IMG/VR virus record: IMGVR_UViG_3300021424_000040
Coordinates: 1 to 55,149 of that record
Strand: one strand, 5' to 3'
Source of the DNA: a virus
Length of the DNA: 55,149 bases
Below, piece after piece: positions 44,744 through 50,845 of the stretch. Position numbers and translations under genes: made by a program. The notes below the pieces were generated by a model. That model searched no databases. It saw only the letters and a list, made by a program, of their open reading frames with translations, and was not told the origin of the DNA. How positions within the stretch are numbered: position 1 is the stretch's first letter; every line of letters starts with the position of its first letter.

Positions 44744-45281
44744 CTTCAATAAACCATGATGGAACAGTGGCAGGAGATTTCCATTTCGCAAACGAAACTT
44801 TATCTCCAATATAGTAATTACGGTATGACTGGATACTATCTCCAGGCACTTTATATTTATCTGGCATCGCAGGAGGGGGGTCAACCCACCCAGCATGTTT
44901 AATATTGAATGGCGGAACCCAAAGATAACTAACCATACTCTCAGTGCTATGATAGTTTCCATAACGTCGGGTGTATTCTACACAGCAGTGCTGAAACAAA
45001 TCAAACAACCAGCGATAGTGTGACGAAGATTGTCGCACCCAAATGTTAGAAGGATGATTGATATGGGATGCTTTGTATAGAATGTCTTCGCGTGGTTTGT
45101 CAAGTCGCCAGCGTTTGATGCTGCGATTGTTTGCCGTCTTGGCAGTATAAGGAATGCCGTCAAGCACACGATGAGCAGTAGACATGAGTTGAGCATACTC
45201 AACAATCATTTTCACTACATGCTTATCGCAATGCTCGGCGGCACAAGTGCGTGGGTCGTAACTCAAGTAGAAGATATTCAT
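44718..45281 (-). CDS. conserved phage protein (187 aa)
   Basis: The start is MNIFYLSYDPRTCAAEHCDK, followed by HVVKMIVEYAQLMSTAHRVL. This opening, with conserved Cys/His and KHVVKM, belongs to a family found in many phages without firm function. A Trp/His-rich second part (SNIWVRQSSSHYRWLFDLFQ) follows. The His/Cys residues may bind a metal or catalyse a reaction; I assign no activity. A possible promoter lies before it (45303-45331). Confidence 0.7.
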   Translation of the reverse strand: MNIFYLSYDPRTCAAEHCDKHVVKMIVEYAQLMSTAHRVLDGIPYTAKTANNRSIKRWRLDKPREDILYKASHINHPSNIWVRQSSSHYRWLFDLFQHCCVEYTRRYGNYHSTESMVSYLWVPPFNIKHAGWVDPPPAMPDKYKVPGDSIQSYRNYYIGDKVSFAKWKSPATVPSWFIEDANLQIQR

Positions 45282-45302
45282 AGAGTCTCTGTCATTGACT
45301 CC

Positions 45303-45331
45303 ATTATATCACCATTCCAGTGCTTCTGCAA
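45303..45331 (-). promoter_or_regulatory. possible promoter with perfect -10 (TATAAT)
   Basis: TATAAT (45308-45303) on the minus strand, with a weak TTGCAG 17 bases upstream (45331-45326), 22 bases before the ATG at 45281. The -10 overlaps the end of thyX. Confidence 0.35.
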
Positions 45332-45953
45332 CCGTTGGAAACTGTTCTTTGAACACCTCTTTACACTGCTCAGCGATGACCATATGTTCTTTCTGTGTTC
45401 CGTTAGCAGAACGCAGATTGATATAGTGTGCCCAAGAACGCACTGAGCCTGTCATATACAGGCGCGTGGTAGTTGCTAAAGGAAGCACAAAGCGAGCACA
45501 CTCCTTAGCGACACCATGCTCTAGCAGGCGCTTGTAGAGGTTGTTAGAACGGATGAAGTGCTCTTGAATTTCTGTCTCAAGAACAAGTTTTAGATACCCT
45601 TCAAGATCATCAGTAGAATTCTGACGATTCTTATCATCTTGACGACGCAATTCTGGTACAGGAATATCTCCTGTTAACAGATTAGTATCAGCATAGCGTT
45701 GCGAAAACTCTTGGAATGTAAATGAACGGTGACGCAAGATTTGCGCTGCAATACCACGGGAGGTTTCAATCTCCAGTGTCATATGAGATTGCTCAAACAC
45801 AGACCAATGATTATGCTTAATACAATAACGCAATAACCCTGCGTAGTTTTCGTTATCTTGATTACTAGGGTTAGACACTCTAGCAACATACGCCATTGTC
45901 TTTTCTGCATCAGGCGTGACGGAAATGAGTTTAACTTGAGAATGGATTGTCAT
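45309..45953 (-). CDS. thyX: flavin-dependent thymidylate synthase ThyX
   Basis: A 214-residue enzyme that makes dTMP from dUMP using FAD and methylenetetrahydrofolate. The ThyX signature RHRSFTFQEFS is at residues 74-84 (RHR-x7-S), with SQRY right after. YVARVSNP near 22 and AGLLRYCIKHNHWSVFEQ are further family blocks, and the C-terminal FVLPLATTTRLYMTGSVRSW is typical. The frame opens at 45968, but the ATG at 45953 reduces the overlap with the upstream gene to 23 bases. It supplies dTMP for phage DNA. Confidence 0.92.
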   Translation of the reverse strand: MTIHSQVKLISVTPDAEKTMAYVARVSNPSNQDNENYAGLLRYCIKHNHWSVFEQSHMTLEIETSRGIAAQILRHRSFTFQEFSQRYADTNLLTGDIPVPELRRQDDKNRQNSTDDLEGYLKLVLETEIQEHFIRSNNLYKRLLEHGVAKECARFVLPLATTTRLYMTGSVRSWAHYINLRSANGTQKEHMVIAEQCKEVFKEQFPTVAEALEW

Positions 45954-46137
45954 ATTGTGTGGCACCATCGAGACGACGAACTTCAGCGAGAGTAGATTTA
46001 CGATAACGATTGTATTGCTTTACAATCTTTCTAAACTCTTTTTCATTAATTTTTGCGCTTAGAAAAGGAGTTTGTGGTTCTACTTCAGGTGATTCTACCA
46101 CTTCTTGTGCTTCAATGTCAATGATTTCTTCAGTCAT
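45931..46137 (-). CDS. hypothetical protein (68 aa)
   Basis: An acidic N-terminus (MTEEIIDIEAQEVVESPEVE), then a basic helical half (EFRKIVKQYNRYRKSTLAEV) ending QYDNPFSS. The split charge suggests a binding peptide for another protein or DNA. It precedes thyX with a 23-base overlap. The function is unknown. Confidence 0.6.
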   Translation of the reverse strand: MTEEIIDIEAQEVVESPEVEPQTPFLSAKINEKEFRKIVKQYNRYRKSTLAEVRRLDGATQYDNPFSS

Positions 46138-46138
46138 A

Positions 46139-46534
46139 TTAGTTAGATGTAAGATTTAAAGTCACAGAAATAATGTCTCCACTATTTGCTATATTATATG
46201 GAGCACTAGGAAATCTTTCAGCAAACAATACCTGATTGTTTGTTGTAGTGATAACATAATATCCATGTACGTTTCCAACAGATCCAGTAAAAGACCACGT
46301 TTGTGTTGGATATGATGCAGTTGGACCGTTAACTGTCCACGCACTGCCGATTAGATTGATAGCAGCATAACCATTGCTCTGAGTTACCTGAGTAAAATCT
46401 GTAGATAAACTATCTTGCGATGGAGTATAGTCATTACTATACAAACGCAGTTGCAAATTTTCTACAGAAACATCATTTGCTACCAAATACGCTAAAGCTA
46501 AACTTTTAGCAGCATCAGTTACTTGTAGCGCCAT
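46139..46534 (-). CDS. putative virion protein, phage beta-sandwich type (131 aa)
   Basis: A 131-residue protein. ALQVTDAAKSLALAYLVAND at the start, then LQLRLYSNDYTPSQDS, YAAINLIGSAWTV and QTWSFTGSVGNVHGYYVIT, are the pattern of a widespread small phage protein in structural gene sets (likely tail or decoration). Here it lies among metabolic genes, which is unusual. The fold is inferred. Confidence 0.6.
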   Translation of the reverse strand: MALQVTDAAKSLALAYLVANDVSVENLQLRLYSNDYTPSQDSLSTDFTQVTQSNGYAAINLIGSAWTVNGPTASYPTQTWSFTGSVGNVHGYYVITTTNNQVLFAERFPSAPYNIANSGDIISVTLNLTSN

Positions 46535-46792
46535 TTACTTCCTCCTTTTTTCTTCTTTTGCTGGTTTGTTGCCCCATAGTTTAGGATTAACTCTTCCTTC
46601 GGATTGTTTCCAACCTTTTAGACCTTCTCTATATCTATCCCAATAGTAGTCAAAGATTTCTACTTGTTTATCAGAGATAACTAAATCATATGCAAGTGCT
46701 CCATCGATTTCATAAGTAACTAAGTAAGCAGTGTAAGGCAAACCTCTATCGTTTGCCAGTTCAGGATCACAGTTTTGATGGAGAATCTTCAT
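46535..46792 (-). CDS. hypothetical protein (85 aa)
   Basis: The start at 46792 (MKILHQNCDPELANDRGLPY) shares its A with the preceding TGA (TGATG), preceded by a GGGGAGG ribosome site. The frame is open further upstream to 46810, but that lies in the other gene. The C-terminus is basic (NKPAKEEKRRK). I do not recognise the family. Confidence 0.6.
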   Translation of the reverse strand: MKILHQNCDPELANDRGLPYTAYLVTYEIDGALAYDLVISDKQVEIFDYYWDRYREGLKGWKQSEGRVNPKLWGNKPAKEEKRRK

Positions 46793-47241
46793 CAGGAACG
46801 ACCTCCCCATTGAATCTGCGGGAAGGTTTCTTCGATAAGTGCCTTTGAAATACGAGTATACTTTTTCTGTAAATTTTTATCTTTCACCAGACAAAGAACT
46901 TCTGCTTCATCTGGGTGAAGATTCTCAAGCATTCCCAAAAAGATTTGTTCTCTTTTTGATTGAGTAATACCAGACCCACCTTTTACAAAGTGGAACATTT
47001 TTTTACCTTCATTTTCTAATAAAAGATGATCTGTTCCTTCTGGAGCTGGGTTGGGTGTGTATGGGACTTCGCCTTCGGGTAGCATTGATACTACACTTTC
47101 ATCATAGTTCCAAATAAAAAGTGATCTTAATACTTGAGTATTATTTTGAAGAAGAATCTTTTTCTTTTCTTCTTTAGTTTTTGCGTTATTTACTTTACGC
47201 AATACCTCTGAGATTAGAGGGCGGTATGTTTTAGTTGCCAT
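46792..47241 (-). CDS. DUF6433-like T4-family protein (149 aa)
   Basis: MATKTYRPLISEVLRKVNNA, then KILLQNNTQVLRSLFIWNYD, matches my memory of the DUF6433 family found in T4-like phages next to RNase H; the match is from memory only. It is helical, with the second half carrying HPDEAEVLCLVKDKNLQKKY. It is directly downstream of rnh. The role is unknown, possibly linked to replication by context. Confidence 0.6.
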   Translation of the reverse strand: MATKTYRPLISEVLRKVNNAKTKEEKKKILLQNNTQVLRSLFIWNYDESVVSMLPEGEVPYTPNPAPEGTDHLLLENEGKKMFHFVKGGSGITQSKREQIFLGMLENLHPDEAEVLCLVKDKNLQKKYTRISKALIEETFPQIQWGGRS

Positions 47242-47247
47242 GTCAGT

Positions 47248-48138
47248 TCAAAATGGTTGTGTGTTACGAAATACATATTCTTCCATCAACTTAGTGAGTT
47301 GATGTTGCTGAAAGTATTCTAATGGAACTTTCCTTTCGTTGCTATTTAGTGCTTTGTAATACGATACAATCTCGGTAGCCAGATTTTCTGGAATACATGT
47401 AAGATCAATAAGTTTTTTATTCCTCATGTAGTTTGATTTTTCTTCAGGAGTTTTACAGAAATCCCATGGATCTTGTTTTACCCATCTTTCTAAGTTTTTC
47501 TTACTTATAGGTTTCTGTCTCTTACCTACCACAAATGTATCAGCATCAGATAGGAAGTTAGGTATGCCATCTGACTTATCTCCTTTAATGATATGCTCTC
47601 TGGCATATGCTTTAGGGTCTGCATGTTTAATCTCCTTCTTAAGAATAGGATTATATTGCTTTACAAAAGGATACTTCTGTAGTTGAATAAAATCTTTATC
47701 TCCCGAAAGAATCAGAACCTCTTCTGGTTGCCTACCTTCTTTTTCAAGTTTGATATTTCGATACGATTGATAAGTAGTAAGAGTGCTGATAACATCATCT
47801 GCTTCAGCGCCATATATTTCAACAACCTTGTATGGAAAATAGGTTTTGATTTCATCGCGTATCTTATTCAGAACTTCGAAGATAGCATTCCAATCTAGGT
47901 CGGATGCTTCTCGGTCTTTCTTTCTATTCTGTTTGTAATAAGGAAATGCTTCCTTGCGCCAATAGTGCTTACTATCATAGGCTAGAACAACCTCACCATA
48001 CTTAGGAGAGTATTGTTTTTCAAAATTACGAAGGGCAGTAAGCACCATATGTCGAACAAGGTTTTCATTTAATGCATCACCTTTCAGTTGCATCATCAGA
48101 TTACTAATCATAATCTGATTCATATCAATTAGAATCAT
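47248..48138 (-). CDS. rnh: T4-type RNase H (5'-3' exonuclease, FEN family)
   Basis: A 296-residue nuclease, the size of T4 RNase H (305). Acid clusters are DMNQI (residue 5), YDSKHYWRKEAFPYYK, AEADDVIST, SGDKDFIQLQ and KGDKSDGIPNFL, the metal-binding set of flap/5' nucleases. It removes RNA primers from Okazaki fragments. It follows the small membrane gene without a gap, and the DUF6433-like gene follows seven bases after its stop. Confidence 0.9.
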   Translation of the reverse strand: MILIDMNQIMISNLMMQLKGDALNENLVRHMVLTALRNFEKQYSPKYGEVVLAYDSKHYWRKEAFPYYKQNRKKDREASDLDWNAIFEVLNKIRDEIKTYFPYKVVEIYGAEADDVISTLTTYQSYRNIKLEKEGRQPEEVLILSGDKDFIQLQKYPFVKQYNPILKKEIKHADPKAYAREHIIKGDKSDGIPNFLSDADTFVVGKRQKPISKKNLERWVKQDPWDFCKTPEEKSNYMRNKKLIDLTCIPENLATEIVSYYKALNSNERKVPLEYFQQHQLTKLMEEYVFRNTQPF

Positions 48139-48381
48139 TTAGTCCTCGTCGTTGTACTCCTCAAAATCTTCAGAATTCTCAAAGCGAACTGCTACAATCT
48201 CATCAGGAATCAGTTGACCGTTCTCATCAAACATTTCAGGATGCATTGGTTGAATCCTGTTTTTGTCTAGAAATGCATAGATGATGTCGTTACCGAACCA
48301 TCCAGCAATGAAACCGATAGCGAATGAACCGATGATGCCTATTCCACTAAAGAATAGAATGTATGGTGTTGCTGACTCCAT
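48139..48381 (-). CDS. small membrane-anchored protein (80 aa)
   Basis: MESATPYILFFSGIGIIGSF begins a single transmembrane helix (residues 6-28, with GFIAGWFG), followed by an acidic tail (ENSEDFEEYNDED). The ATG at 48381 has GGGAG eight bases upstream; a possible start at 48408 is inside the previous gene. It is probably an inner-membrane protein with a cytoplasmic acidic tail. The function is unknown. Confidence 0.6.
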   Translation of the reverse strand: MESATPYILFFSGIGIIGSFAIGFIAGWFGNDIIYAFLDKNRIQPMHPEMFDENGQLIPDEIVAVRFENSEDFEEYNDED

Positions 48382-48382
48382 T

Positions 48383-48520
48383 TTACTGCTCCCTTGTTGG
48401 TTTGTCAACCTCCCAAGTGAACTCCAAATTGAAATGGAATGTCTTGCGTAGGAGGTTGAATGTTTTACTCAGTTGTAATCCATGTCTAGGTTTGACTTTA
48501 TCAACCCTCCTACGCAGCAT
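48383..48520 (-). CDS. tiny basic protein (45 aa)
   Basis: MLRRRVDKVKPRHGLQLSKT, then LLRKTFHFNLEFTWEVDKP: Arg/Lys-rich. The frame is open back to 48622, but starts before 48534 lie within another gene, so I choose the ATG at 48520, with AAAGG ten bases upstream. It stops one base before the next gene's ATG. It is a weak gene call. Confidence 0.45.
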   Translation of the reverse strand: MLRRRVDKVKPRHGLQLSKTFNLLRKTFHFNLEFTWEVDKPTREQ

Positions 48521-48533
48521 GAATTCTATACCT

Positions 48534-48917
48534 TTATTTATTTGAGGTTGTGACCGTCTTCTTCTTGTTCTTGCTCCCAGGTTTTCTTCCTCTGCGTTTT
48601 GATTGCTCATACTTATTAGCATCCTCCATAATATTAGAAAGATAATCTTTTATTTTTCGAGCTCTAGGTTTACTTATCCACCCGTATGCTTCTCTAACAA
48701 AAGATGCAGAATCTCCACCCGTTAAATATAAATCAAGTTCTTCCACTTGATCTTTGATAGAAATAAACAACGTAGAGTTGATGAAAGATAGCACTTGTTC
48801 TCTTTTCAAATCTTGAGATTTCAAATACTCATAAAAATTTAACTGATACTTTTCTTCAAAGAAAGCACGTTCGATTTCTATATTTACTACGTCGTAAATA
48901 TCTTCGAGAAAAATCAT
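48534..48917 (-). CDS. hypothetical protein with AT-hook-like basic tail (127 aa)
   Basis: A helical, acidic N-terminal domain (MIFLEDIYDVVNIEIERAFF) is followed by KPRARKIKDYLSNIMEDANK and a basic end SKRRGRKPGSKNKKK. The RGRKPG core is an AT-hook, which binds the minor groove of AT-rich DNA. It may be a DNA-binding regulator or a packaging factor; this is inference. It starts one base after the glutaredoxin stop. Confidence 0.65.
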   Translation of the reverse strand: MIFLEDIYDVVNIEIERAFFEEKYQLNFYEYLKSQDLKREQVLSFINSTLFISIKDQVEELDLYLTGGDSASFVREAYGWISKPRARKIKDYLSNIMEDANKYEQSKRRGRKPGSKNKKKTVTTSNK

Positions 48918-48918
48918 G

Positions 48919-49173
48919 TCACTTCTTCTTGTTACTAGATACCAATCCTTCCTTCACAAAAAGTCTAACAGTATCTACCAGTCCACCGACAGGAACATCA
49001 TCAATAACCACAAACGGAAAACCTGGAACATTTGGAAAAGAAGATAAGAAATCCTTTTTACTCATAGTTACGTTAACAACAATCTCTTCGTATTCAACTT
49101 CAGCTCTCCTAAAAAGTTCTTTTAAATGACTACAGGAAGGACATCCTCTTAATGTATAAGCCTGGATTTTCAT
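48919..49173 (-). CDS. glutaredoxin-like protein
   Basis: An 84-residue thioredoxin-fold protein. The active site CPSC is at residues 11-14 (TLRGCPSCSHLKEL), the cis-Pro region reads GFPFVVIDDVPVGG, and a helix follows (VDTVRLFVKEG). It can reduce ribonucleotide reductase or mixed disulfides. The two-Cys site suggests a true redox protein. It follows speD after one base. Confidence 0.85.
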   Translation of the reverse strand: MKIQAYTLRGCPSCSHLKELFRRAEVEYEEIVVNVTMSKKDFLSSFPNVPGFPFVVIDDVPVGGLVDTVRLFVKEGLVSSNKKK

Positions 49174-49174
49174 A

Positions 49175-49525
49175 TTAAATACCTCTATGAATAACTGTAA
49201 ATATTGGTTCTTTAGATTCTAGCACATCCGCCATGAATCTACAAGCAACATCTGGTGCCGTGTGATCGCCACAAGTGAAGATATCTACCGCAGCATACCT
49301 CTTTTCAGGCCAGGTATGAATGCTAATATGACTTTCTGATAACAGGCAAACAGCGGTGATTCCCTGTGGCGTAAACTCATACTTAACTTCTTCAATCAAT
49401 GTTGCGTTAGCATGTTCTACTGCTTGCCTAAGGGAAGTGCTAATAAAATGCGAATCGTTTAAAAGGTCTGCATTACATTCACATAACTCTGCGATATGAT
49501 GCACACCTAGCACTTCTTTGACCAT
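49175..49525 (-). CDS. speD: S-adenosylmethionine decarboxylase proenzyme SpeD
   Basis: A 116-residue SpeD. The self-cleavage site LLSESHISIHTWPE has Ser65 as the pyruvoyl precursor (Glu64-Ser65-His66). His70 and Cys85 (VDIFTCG) are the other conserved catalytic residues. It makes decarboxylated SAM for spermidine synthesis. A TTG start at 49549 is possible, but the ATG at 49525 has GGAG eight bases upstream. A late box lies at 49550-49557. speD is a known cyanophage auxiliary gene. Confidence 0.9.
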   Translation of the reverse strand: MVKEVLGVHHIAELCECNADLLNDSHFISTSLRQAVEHANATLIEEVKYEFTPQGITAVCLLSESHISIHTWPEKRYAAVDIFTCGDHTAPDVACRFMADVLESKEPIFTVIHRGI

Positions 49526-49549
49526 CAATGTAACTCCAATGTCGTTCAA

Positions 49550-49557
49550 TATTTATC
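49550..49557 (-). promoter_or_regulatory. late promoter box (GATAAATA) for speD
   Basis: GATAAATA on the minus strand, 25-32 bases before the speD ATG, between the psbA terminator and speD. Confidence 0.5.
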
Positions 49558-49561
49558 CAAT

Positions 49562-49584
49562 AAAAAAGGGGGATTGCTCCCCCC
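49562..49584 (-). terminator. intrinsic terminator after psbA
   Basis: On the minus strand GGGGG-AGCAAT-CCCCC, followed by TTTTTT, lies 24 bases after the psbA stop. It separates psbA from speD, which has its own late box. Confidence 0.85.
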
Positions 49585-49608
49585 AGTTTATCAGTTGTAA
49601 CTGAAGTG

Positions 49609-50691
49609 TCAACCGATTGCAGGTGCGGTGAGAGCAACAGGAGTTGCATCAGCAGCAGCAAGATCAAGAGGGAAGTTGTGAGCGTTGCGCTCGTGCATCA
49701 CTTCCATACCAAGACCACCACGATTCAAGATGTCTGCCCAAGTTGGGATGACACGATTGGAACTATCAACGATTGATTGGTTGAAGTTGAATCCGTTGAG
49801 GTTGAATGCCATGGTGCTAACACCAAGAGCAGTAAACCAGATACCGACAACAGGCCAAGCAGCAAGGAAGAAGTGCAGTGAACGTGAGTTGTTGAACGAT
49901 GCATACTGGAAGATCAGACGACCAAAGTAACCGTGAGCAGCTACAATGTTGTATGTTTCTTCTTCTTGTCCAAACTTGTATCCGTAGTTCTGGGATTCGT
50001 TCTCTGTGGTTTCACGAACGAGGGAACTTGTGACCAAAGATCCATGCATAGCAGAGAAAAGAGAACCGCCAAATACACCAGCCACCCCAAGCATATGGAA
50101 GGGGTGCATGAGGATGTTATGCTCCGCCTGAAAAACAAGCATGTAGTTAAATGTTCCACTAATGCCGAGCGGCATGGCATCAGAGAAGGAACCTTGTCCA
50201 AAGGGATACACGAGGAAAACTGCAGAAGCAGCAGCAACGGGTGCGCTGTAGGCAACACAAATCCAAGGACGCATACCCAGTCGGTAAGAGAGTTCCCATT
50301 CACGACCCATGTAGGCATAGATACCGATTAGAAAGTGGAAGACGACCAGTTGAAATGGTCCACCATTATATAGCCACTCATCGAGTGAAGCGGCTTCCCA
50401 GATGGGATAGAAGTGCAGTCCAATAGCATTGGACGATGGGACAACAGCACCAGAGATGATGTTGTTTCCATACATAAGAGAACCAGCGACGGGCTCACGG
50501 ATGCCGTCAATATCCACGGGGGGTGCGGCGATGAAGGCGACGATGAAGCAGATGGTTGCTGCAAGCAGGGTGGGAATCATAAGAGTTCCAAACCAACCGA
50601 CATACAAACGATTGTCGGTAGAGGTAACCCACTCGCAGAAGTTTTGCCAAATGTTTTCACCACCGCGACGTGTTGCGATAGTTGCAGTCAT
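49609..50691 (-). CDS. psbA: photosystem II D1 protein
   Basis: A full-length 360-residue D1 protein. The N-terminal helix region has [20 protein letters not shown], then [14 protein letters not shown] and the central [20 protein letters not shown]. The residue corresponding to D1 position 130 is Glu (MGREWEL), as in the high-light D1:2 type. The QB loop includes [20 protein letters not shown]. The C-terminus is [20 protein letters not shown], so the cleavage site after the conserved Ala is kept. It replaces damaged host D1 so that photosystem II stays active in infection. Its GC is visibly higher than the fibre genes, in line with a host origin. It has a strong promoter and late box. Confidence 0.97.
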   Translation of the reverse strand: MTATIATRRGGENIWQNFCEWVTSTDNRLYVGWFGTLMIPTLLAATICFIVAFIAAPPVDIDGIREPVAGSLMYGNNIISGAVVPSSNAIGLHFYPIWEAASLDEWLYNGGPFQLVVFHFLIGIYAYMGREWELSYRLGMRPWICVAYSAPVAAASAVFLVYPFGQGSFSDAMPLGISGTFNYMLVFQAEHNILMHPFHMLGVAGVFGGSLFSAMHGSLVTSSLVRETTENESQNYGYKFGQEEETYNIVAAHGYFGRLIFQYASFNNSRSLHFFLAAWPVVGIWFTALGVSTMAFNLNGFNFNQSIVDSSNRVIPTWADILNRGGLGMEVMHERNAHNFPLDLAAADATPVALTAPAIG

Positions 50692-50722
50692 TGAAAATAC
50701 TCCGAGTAGTTGAGAAAGTATT

Positions 50723-50748
50723 GTTAAGGAATGTTTCGTTTCCTTAAC
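50723..50748 (-). repeat. hairpin in the psbA 5' leader
   Basis: GTTAAGGAA and TTCCTTAAC form a perfect nine-base stem with an eight-base loop. The expected transcript start from the early promoter (about 50750) is just before it, so the mRNA may begin with this hairpin, which often protects the 5' end. Confidence 0.65.
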
Positions 50749-50751
50749 ATT

Positions 50752-50759
50752 TATTTATA
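50752..50759 (-). promoter_or_regulatory. late promoter box overlapping the psbA early -10
   Basis: TATAAATA on the minus strand at 50759-50752, sharing three bases with the early TACTAT box. Confidence 0.6.
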
Positions 50760-50785
50760 GTAGCACGGTTCCCCGTACCTGTCAA
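50757..50785 (-). promoter_or_regulatory. sigma70-type promoter of psbA
   Basis: TTGACA (50785-50780), 17 bases, TACTAT (50762-50757) on the minus strand, giving a leader of about 59 bases. The flank GTCAGGGGGCTTGACAGG is nearly the same as at 4661-4676. Confidence 0.8.
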
Positions 50786-50804
50786 GCCCCCTGACAGCAC
50801 CATT

Positions 50805-50812
50805 TATAAATA
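50805..50812 (+). promoter_or_regulatory. late promoter box for the 878-aa fibre gene
   Basis: TATAAATA on the plus strand, 33-40 bases before the ATG at 50846. Confidence 0.65.
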
Positions 50813-50845
50813 ACATAAATAGAAAACTTTTCACGGCGTCGTGTA

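Noticed and set aside
44744-44962. Longer reading of the FmdB-like gene from 44962
   Set aside because: The extension overlaps the 187-aa gene by over 240 bases, and the family opening MPTYRF begins at 44743.
48380-48408. TTGACA-17-TAAAAT promoter before the small membrane gene
   Set aside because: The -10 overlaps the start codon, so transcription would begin inside the gene. It might serve rnh, but AT-rich chance is as likely.
48521-48622. Longer start for the tiny basic protein at 48622 or 48610
   Set aside because: It would overlap the AT-hook protein's basic tail by over 75 bases; the Arg-rich extension is an out-of-frame reading of that tail.
49933-50713. Several plus- and minus-frame readings across psbA
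   Set aside because: They are by-products of the conserved, more GC-rich D1 sequence; the D1 frame explains the whole interval.
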